Shown one piece after another: positions 59,837 through 64,000 of a stretch of DNA of 64,000 bases. The stretch spans positions 5,890,001 through 5,954,000 of the forward strand of contig NZ_JAOBTQ010000001.1 in NCBI RefSeq assembly GCF_033366695.1. The letters are read 5' to 3'. Position 1 is the first letter of the stretch. Each line of letters begins with the position of its first letter. The stretch is from Streptomyces sp. SCL15-4 (GTDB lineage: Bacteria; Actinomycetota; Actinomycetes; Streptomycetales; Streptomycetaceae). The notes beneath the pieces are model-generated. The model ran no database searches, had not been told where the DNA came from, and was given only the letters and a program-made list of their open reading frames with translations. The translations under genes were made by a program, and so were the position numbers.

Positions 59837-60700
59837 ATGGCTCGCGGCAAGGACATCGACGGTTCGATCAGCGTCCCCACCTTCTACGGCAAGGAGTTGC
59901 GGTGGAAGAGGGAGGCGGCGGGCCTGTCGCTGGAAGCGTTCCTCGAGGGCAGCTTCTACGGCAAGACCTACCTCAGCGACATCGAACACGGCGAGCGACG
60001 CATGCCACTCGACTTGGCCCGGCATGCCGATCGGGTCCTGGGCACGGACGGCTTCTTCGAGCGCCATTGCGAGGACGTACGCAAGGCGCGGCGGGCTGGG
60101 CATGCGGCGTACTTCGAGAAGGTGTTGGAGGCGGAGAAGTACGCCGAGTCAATTGAGGAGTGGTCTCCCAGTACCCTGCCTGGACTGTTGCAGACCGCTC
60201 CCTATGCGCGGGCTCTGGTCCAGTCGTCTCACCCGTCGGCCTCCGACGAATGGGTCGAGGAGAAGGTGCGGGCGCGACTCGACCGCGCCCGCCTCTTCGA
60301 GGACGACCACTCAGTCCCGGAATACTGGGCCATCCTGCATGAGTCGTTGTTCACCGATGCCATCGTGGCGCCGGCGGACATGGCCGCGCAGCTCGATCGC
60401 ATCGTGGACCTGACGGAACGGCGCCGCATCACTCCGCAGGTCGTCTCGCGGAAGCAAGGGGCGTATCCCCTGATGGCCGCCTCCGTCATGATCATGTCCT
60501 TTCCGGATGCCCCGCAACTGATCTATACCGAGGCGTCCTACAGCGGGGACACCCTCGATGATCCGGCGCTCGTGAAGCAGTACCGCAAGGCATACGATCG
60601 GCTCAGGGCCGTCGCGCTGTCACCAGACACGTCCCTCGCCATGATCAAGGCCGCGGCAGAGGATTTCCGAAATGGCAAGCAACCGGATCGACTTGAGTGA
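59837..60700 (+). CDS. WhiJ/Scr1-type XRE regulator with DUF5753
   Basis: A 287-residue regulator. The N-terminal helix-turn-helix (residues about 15-60) reads KREAAGLSLEAFLEGSFYGK then TYLSDIEHGERRM. The C-terminal DUF5753 has YFEKVLEAEKYAESIEEWSP, LPGLLQTAPYARAL and DIVDLTERRRI-like helices. WhiJ-family regulators in Streptomyces control development with a DUF397 partner and an ATPase. GGAGGA precedes ATG 59837. It overlaps the DUF397 gene by 29 bp and is divergent from the HATPase operon. Confidence 0.93.
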   Translation: MARGKDIDGSISVPTFYGKELRWKREAAGLSLEAFLEGSFYGKTYLSDIEHGERRMPLDLARHADRVLGTDGFFERHCEDVRKARRAGHAAYFEKVLEAEKYAESIEEWSPSTLPGLLQTAPYARALVQSSHPSASDEWVEEKVRARLDRARLFEDDHSVPEYWAILHESLFTDAIVAPADMAAQLDRIVDLTERRRITPQVVSRKQGAYPLMAASVMIMSFPDAPQLIYTEASYSGDTLDDPALVKQYRKAYDRLRAVALSPDTSLAMIKAAAEDFRNGKQPDRLE

Positions 60701-60953
60701 AGCTCTCTGGTTCAAGAGCAGCTACAGCAACGGCGATGGCGGCGACTGCGTCGAAGTGGCCGGCGACTTCCCCGGCGCAGCCCTCTGGCGCAAGTCCAGC
60801 TACAGCAATGGCGATGGCGGCAACTGCGTAGAGGTCGCCGACAACATCCCCGGCCTCGTCCCCGTCCGCGACTCCAAGCTCCCCGGCGGCCCCACCCTCA
60901 CCCTCCCCGCCACCGCCTGGACCCCCTTCATTACTGCTCTCAAGACGCAGTAA
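60672..60953 (+). CDS. DUF397 protein with tandem duplicated core
   Basis: A 93-residue partner of the preceding XRE regulator. Its DUF397 core is present twice: WFKSSYSNGDGGDCVEVAG and WRKSSYSNGDGGNCVEVAD, 26 residues apart, then PVRDSKLPGGPTLTL and WTPFITAL. Most DUF397 proteins have one such unit. ATG 60672 has AGAGGA about eight bases before it and lies inside the XRE gene, so the two are coupled. Confidence 0.92.
   Translation: MASNRIDLSEALWFKSSYSNGDGGDCVEVAGDFPGAALWRKSSYSNGDGGNCVEVADNIPGLVPVRDSKLPGGPTLTLPATAWTPFITALKTQ
60705..60860 (+). repeat. 78-bp tandem duplication within the DUF397 gene
   Basis: Two 78-bp copies starting with CTCTGG at 60705 and 60783, with several silent and replacement differences, encode the duplicated SSYSNGDGG unit. 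Confidence 0.8.
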
Positions 60954-61048
60954 CGAGTGACGCACGCCCACGTGTCGCACGGGTGGCCCTGGACGAACCG
61001 GTCAATAGGCTTTGCCTCGTTGCCAGGATTCTTCGGGGTGCCCGAGAG

Positions 61049-61231
61049 CTACAGCGGTTCCCCGCAGCTGCCGCAGGTGGACTCGCCGTCCTCGTAGATC
61101 ATGCCGCAGCAGTACCTGGCGTCGCCGTCGGTCCCGTCGTCACCCCACTCGCAGCCCAGCTCCTGATGGATGGCCAGACCCTGCGGGTAGCCGAAGTCGA
61201 CGTCACAACCGGGACAGACGTACGAGGACAC
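61049..61231 (-). CDS. Cys-rich 60-residue zinc-finger-like protein
   Basis: A 60-residue protein, SSYVCPGCDVDFGYPQGLAI, HQELGCEWGDDGTDGDARYC and CGMIYEDGESTCGSCGEPL, with seven Cys and one His in C-x2-C … H-x4-C … CC … C-x2-C order, well suited to one or two zinc sites. GTG 61231 has GGAAGG eight bases upstream; a longer frame to 61276 lacks this. There is no signal peptide. I do not recognise the family. It is downstream of and convergent with the DUF397 gene. Confidence 0.55.
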   Translation of the reverse strand: MSSYVCPGCDVDFGYPQGLAIHQELGCEWGDDGTDGDARYCCGMIYEDGESTCGSCGEPL

Positions 61232-61330
61232 GAACTCAACCTTCCGAGAGGCGACCGACCCGTAGCCGCCCACCATATTCTCGGCGGAAGCGGGTTGTCA
61301 GTCTTTCGTTCAGAGCGGCAACAACACCAA

Positions 61331-61361
61331 CGGGGGCGTGAGGCAGAACCCCACGCCCCCG
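61331..61361 (-). terminator. Terminator hairpin after the S53 peptidase gene
   Basis: CGGGGGCGTG/CACGCCCCCG 10-bp stem with an 11-nt loop, 15 bp after the peptidase stop. Confidence 0.7.
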
Positions 61362-61375
61362 GTCGGCGCAACGAC

Positions 61376-63319
61376 TCAGTGCCGCCGGAACGACTGCACG
61401 TACCCGTTCGCCGGCGAACCGACGCCCGTCACGTCGTCGTAGCCCTTGACCGCCGACAGGGAGCTGTCGCGGCCGAGGCTGCGGGCCGAGTACAGCAGGC
61501 CGCCCGTCGCGTCGAGGCCGTTGGCGAAGTCGACGCGGGCCACCGCGAGGCCGGAGCCCGTCGGGTTGTCGGTGACGTCGTGGTAGACGCCCTGCTTGCC
61601 GTACTTGGCGTAGATCGCCGGGTTGGCGAAGCCGAGGGGCGCACCGCCGCGGGCCTCCTGGGCCAGGGCCTGGACCGCCGCGATGACCGGCGCCGCCAGC
61701 GACGTGCCGCCGATGCGGTACTCGCTGTACTGCTCCGTGCCGTCCGGGAAGGTCTGCGTCTGGCCGACCAGGAACCCGGTGTTCGGGTCGGCGATCGCCG
61801 CGATGTCCGGGACCACCCGGTTGCCGGCCGCGTTGTTGGCCTTGGCCAGGGAGTCGGGGACGACGCCCTTCTGGTAGTACGGCTGCGCGACCGTCGCGCT
61901 CGTGCCGCCGCCCGCACCGGAGGTGAACGCGCCGGGGAAGTTCTCCCAGGTCTTGCCGTCGGCCGACAGCGACGCCTTCTGGGTGCCCCAGCCGGTCTCC
62001 CAGAGGTACTTCTCGCCCTTGCCGACCGCCAGCGACGTGCCGCCGACCGCCGTCACCCACGCCGAGTTGGCCGGGGTGTCCACCTGCTTCGTACCGGTGT
62101 TGGCGACCTCGTCGCCGTTGTCGCCGGAGGAGAAGTAGAAGCCGATGCCCTGCACCGCGCCGAGCTGGAAGACCTGGTCGTACGCGGCGGCGAGGTCCGG
62201 CGTCTGGTTGGCCTCGATGTCGCCCCAGGAGTTGGAGACGATGTCGGCCAGGTGGTCGTCGACGATCTTGCCGAGGGAGTCCAGCAGGTCGTCGTCGTAG
62301 CAGGAGGCCGCGCCGACGTACGTCACCTCGGCGTTCGGGGCCACCGCGTGGGCCGCCTCGACGTCGAGGGTCTCCTCGCCGTACCAGCCGGCCGCGCCGC
62401 ACTCCTCGGTCTTGGTGTAGTTCTTCGGCAGCACCTGGTGCAGCTGGCCGGTCTTCCAGGCCGCGTCGCCGTTCTTCGCCGCGTACGTCGCGGCGTCGTA
62501 GGCGATCGTCGGCGAGGCGTACGCGTCCGTGATCGCGACGCGGACCCCGCGGCCGGTGTACGTGCCCGCGCCGTACGCGGCGCGCAGCTGCTTGCCGGTG
62601 TAGCCCTTGACCGCGTACGGGATCTTGCCGCCGTAGGCGTCCGGGAGCGTCGTGGCGAGCTTCGAGCCGTAGTACGAGGAGAACGGGCCGGAGCTCTTGA
62701 ACACCGCGTCGGGAGGCGGGAGCTGGTCGGCGTGGCGCGCCTTGTGCGGTGCGCTGTCCAGGCCGGTGACCGTGAGGACGGCGCCCTTCAGGGAGGCGGG
62801 GGCGGAGGCGGTCGCGGCCGGGGCGCGGTAGGTCTTCGAGCCCTTGGCGAAGTCGTGCAGCTGGGTGCCGAAGGCCTTCTCGGCGGCGGCCACGTCACCG
62901 GAGACGGCGACGTAGCGCGGGGTGACCGCGGTGACGGTCAGGCCGGCCGACGTCAGCCAGGACTTGACGGCGGCGACCTGCGTCTTGGTGGCGCCGAAGC
63001 GGGCTTGGACCTTCTTGGCGCTCAGGTACTTGCCGTAGAGCGGCGAGGCGGGGTCGGACACCGCCTTGGCGTAGGCGGCGAGGCCGGCGGCGTCCCGGCC
63101 GGCCAGGTAGACGCGGGCCTTGACCCGGGCGCTGTCCGGGGTCGCGCCCTTGTCCGCCCGGGCCGTGGCCCACAGCGGCTTGGTGCCCTTCAGTACGGCC
63201 CGTGCGGGGCTGTCGGCGGCGTGCGCCGCCGGCATGCCCAGCGCCAGCGCGCCGGCGATCATCGGCAGTGTCGCTGCCATGCTCACACCGGCGCGTATGG
63301 TGGCGCGGTTGGATCTCAT
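61376..63319 (-). CDS. Secreted S53-family peptidase (sedolisin)
   Basis: A 647-residue preproenzyme. Residues 1-35 are a Sec signal (TIRAGVSMAATLPMIAGALA). A pro-domain follows (about 40-210; YGKYLSAKKVQARFGAT, VAVSGDVAAAEKAFGTQLHD). The catalytic domain has the Glu/Asp pair in GEETLDVEAAH, the oxyanion Asp in YFSSGDNGDEV and the nucleophile Ser in IGGTSLAAP. The C-terminus YDDVTGVGSPANGYV is the calcium site. It is active at acidic pH in related enzymes. GGGGGT precedes ATG 63319; a terminator follows. Confidence 0.94.
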   Translation of the reverse strand: MRSNRATIRAGVSMAATLPMIAGALALGMPAAHAADSPARAVLKGTKPLWATARADKGATPDSARVKARVYLAGRDAAGLAAYAKAVSDPASPLYGKYLSAKKVQARFGATKTQVAAVKSWLTSAGLTVTAVTPRYVAVSGDVAAAEKAFGTQLHDFAKGSKTYRAPAATASAPASLKGAVLTVTGLDSAPHKARHADQLPPPDAVFKSSGPFSSYYGSKLATTLPDAYGGKIPYAVKGYTGKQLRAAYGAGTYTGRGVRVAITDAYASPTIAYDAATYAAKNGDAAWKTGQLHQVLPKNYTKTEECGAAGWYGEETLDVEAAHAVAPNAEVTYVGAASCYDDDLLDSLGKIVDDHLADIVSNSWGDIEANQTPDLAAAYDQVFQLGAVQGIGFYFSSGDNGDEVANTGTKQVDTPANSAWVTAVGGTSLAVGKGEKYLWETGWGTQKASLSADGKTWENFPGAFTSGAGGGTSATVAQPYYQKGVVPDSLAKANNAAGNRVVPDIAAIADPNTGFLVGQTQTFPDGTEQYSEYRIGGTSLAAPVIAAVQALAQEARGGAPLGFANPAIYAKYGKQGVYHDVTDNPTGSGLAVARVDFANGLDATGGLLYSARSLGRDSSLSAVKGYDDVTGVGSPANGYVQSFRRH

Positions 63320-63515
63320 AGAACCCCCTGCGATGCGGTTCGCATGCATGTAGTGGCTGGTGCGTCATGCGATCCGCGCCCGGTCCGCGGCGGTTCGGCC
63401 GCGCAATGGATCACACGCTGGGGGTCACTCTTGCGATGAACCGTTCATGCCAGGGGAACGTAGAAGTCAAGAGAAGCTCAAGGAGCGTTCGATTCCGACG
63501 ATTTGAGCCCTTGTG

Positions 63516-64000
63516 TCACGAACGGGGCCGTGCGCCCCGCTCCTTGAGCATCCCCGCCATCAGCTCGATCTCCGACCGCTGTGCCTCGACCATGCCCTGA
63601 GCGAGCCGCTTCTCCACTCCGACCGCGCACTTGGCGGCACAGCCCTCCGCCATGTGGACGCCGCCCTTGTGATGGGCCGTCATCAGCTGGAGGTAGAGGA
63701 CCTCCGCCTGCTTGCCGTTGAGCGACCGGAGCCTGTTCAGCTCGGTGTCGGTCGCCATGCCCGGCATCAGCGCGCCGTCCTCGCCGGGAGGCATGTCGCC
63801 CATGCCCATCCAGGTCATCGGCGGATCGGCCGACACCTTCGGCAGCCCCCACAGATCCAGCCAGCCCAGCATCATCCCGCGCTGGTTGGCCTGCGTCTGC
63901 GCGATGTCGTACGCGAGCCGCCGCACCTCCTCGTCCTTCGTGCGGTCCCGCACGATGTACGACATCTCGACGGCCTGCTGGTGGTGGACGGCCATGTCCC
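63516..64000 (-). CDS. DUF305 protein (5' end cut by window edge)
   Basis: The visible 160 residues contain the DUF305 pattern twice: DMAVHHQQAVEMSYIV at the window edge and LMTAHHKGGVHMAEG in the second half, with the paired His/Met residues typical of this ferritin-like metal-associated family. Family members are often exported and may bind copper. The start and any signal peptide lie beyond position 64000. Confidence 0.88.
   Translation of the reverse strand, partial: DMAVHHQQAVEMSYIVRDRTKDEEVRRLAYDIAQTQANQRGMMLGWLDLWGLPKVSADPPMTWMGMGDMPPGEDGALMPGMATDTELNRLRSLNGKQAEVLYLQLMTAHHKGGVHMAEGCAAKCAVGVEKRLAQGMVEAQRSEIELMAGMLKERGARPRS

Overview
The window is high-GC actinobacterial DNA, almost certainly from a Streptomyces chromosome. 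The coding strands show strong third-position GC, GTG starts are common, several genes look leaderless, and there are many TetR regulators and two-component systems. Typical Streptomyces families are present: the RNase H/acid phosphatase fusion, a class A RNase P RNA, an AfsR-type regulator, the Efe iron operon, a WhiJ/DUF397-type cassette and DUF6087. The order Nif3 – zinc ribbon – RNase H/phosphatase – eda – yaaA – rnpB … panB recalls the S. coelicolor SCO2300-to-SCO2256 stretch (from memory, not searched).

Layout. 1-5 kb: a two-component system whose kinase has an ~80-residue glycine-rich insertion, a MaoC-type hydratase behind a KstR-like operator, a 52-residue repeat peptide, and a propeller-like protein with a Pro/Ala tail. 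5-11 kb: housekeeping genes (Nif3, coiled-coil zinc ribbon, RNase H/phosphatase, eda, yaaA), a DUF4260/TetR pair with an operator inside its promoter, and rnpB. 11.3-16.1 kb: a small island. It is bounded by a 33-bp direct duplication of the 3' end of rnpB and carries a complete-looking graspetide gene set (Nudix hydrolase, XRE regulator, precursor peptide, ATP-grasp ligase, PIMT-like methyltransferase) of the aspartimide-forming (fuscimiditide-like) type. It contains no integrase. A DUF6087 reading frame runs antisense through the right repeat.

16.6-30.3 kb: MMPL exporter with a two-component system, DoxX, D,D-carboxypeptidase, SDR, Gfo/Idh/MocA oxidoreductase, Bcr/CflA exporter, beta-lactamase-like hydrolase with a CTG start, Rsm22-like protein, TetR and a prim/pol-like protein. 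30.3-34.7 kb: efeO-efeB-efeU iron-uptake operon plus a lipoprotein, with two iron boxes upstream. 34.8-41.2 kb: PhzF-like protein, small secreted protein, methionine aminopeptidase, a sialidase without a signal peptide, F420 reductase, site-2 protease. 41.5-46.6 kb: large AfsR/SARP-type regulator and a DrrAB-like ABC exporter. 46.6-49.3 kb: three uncharacterised genes, two of them sharing a C-terminal or N-terminal motif. 49.5-55.9 kb: panB, two MFS exporters, a TetR gene and a 118-bp tandem hairpin repeat. 55.9-64 kb: a TarS-like glycosyltransferase, a WhiJ-type cassette (small protein, HATPase, XRE, DUF397), a Cys-rich 60-residue protein, an S53 peptidase and a truncated DUF305 gene.

The most notable system is the graspetide cluster embedded at the 3' end of rnpB. 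The other points worth attention are regulatory: palindromic operators in several exporter and catabolic promoters, a set of promoters whose -10 hexamer lies 6-7 nt before the start codon, and non-ATG/GTG starts with strong ribosome binding sites.
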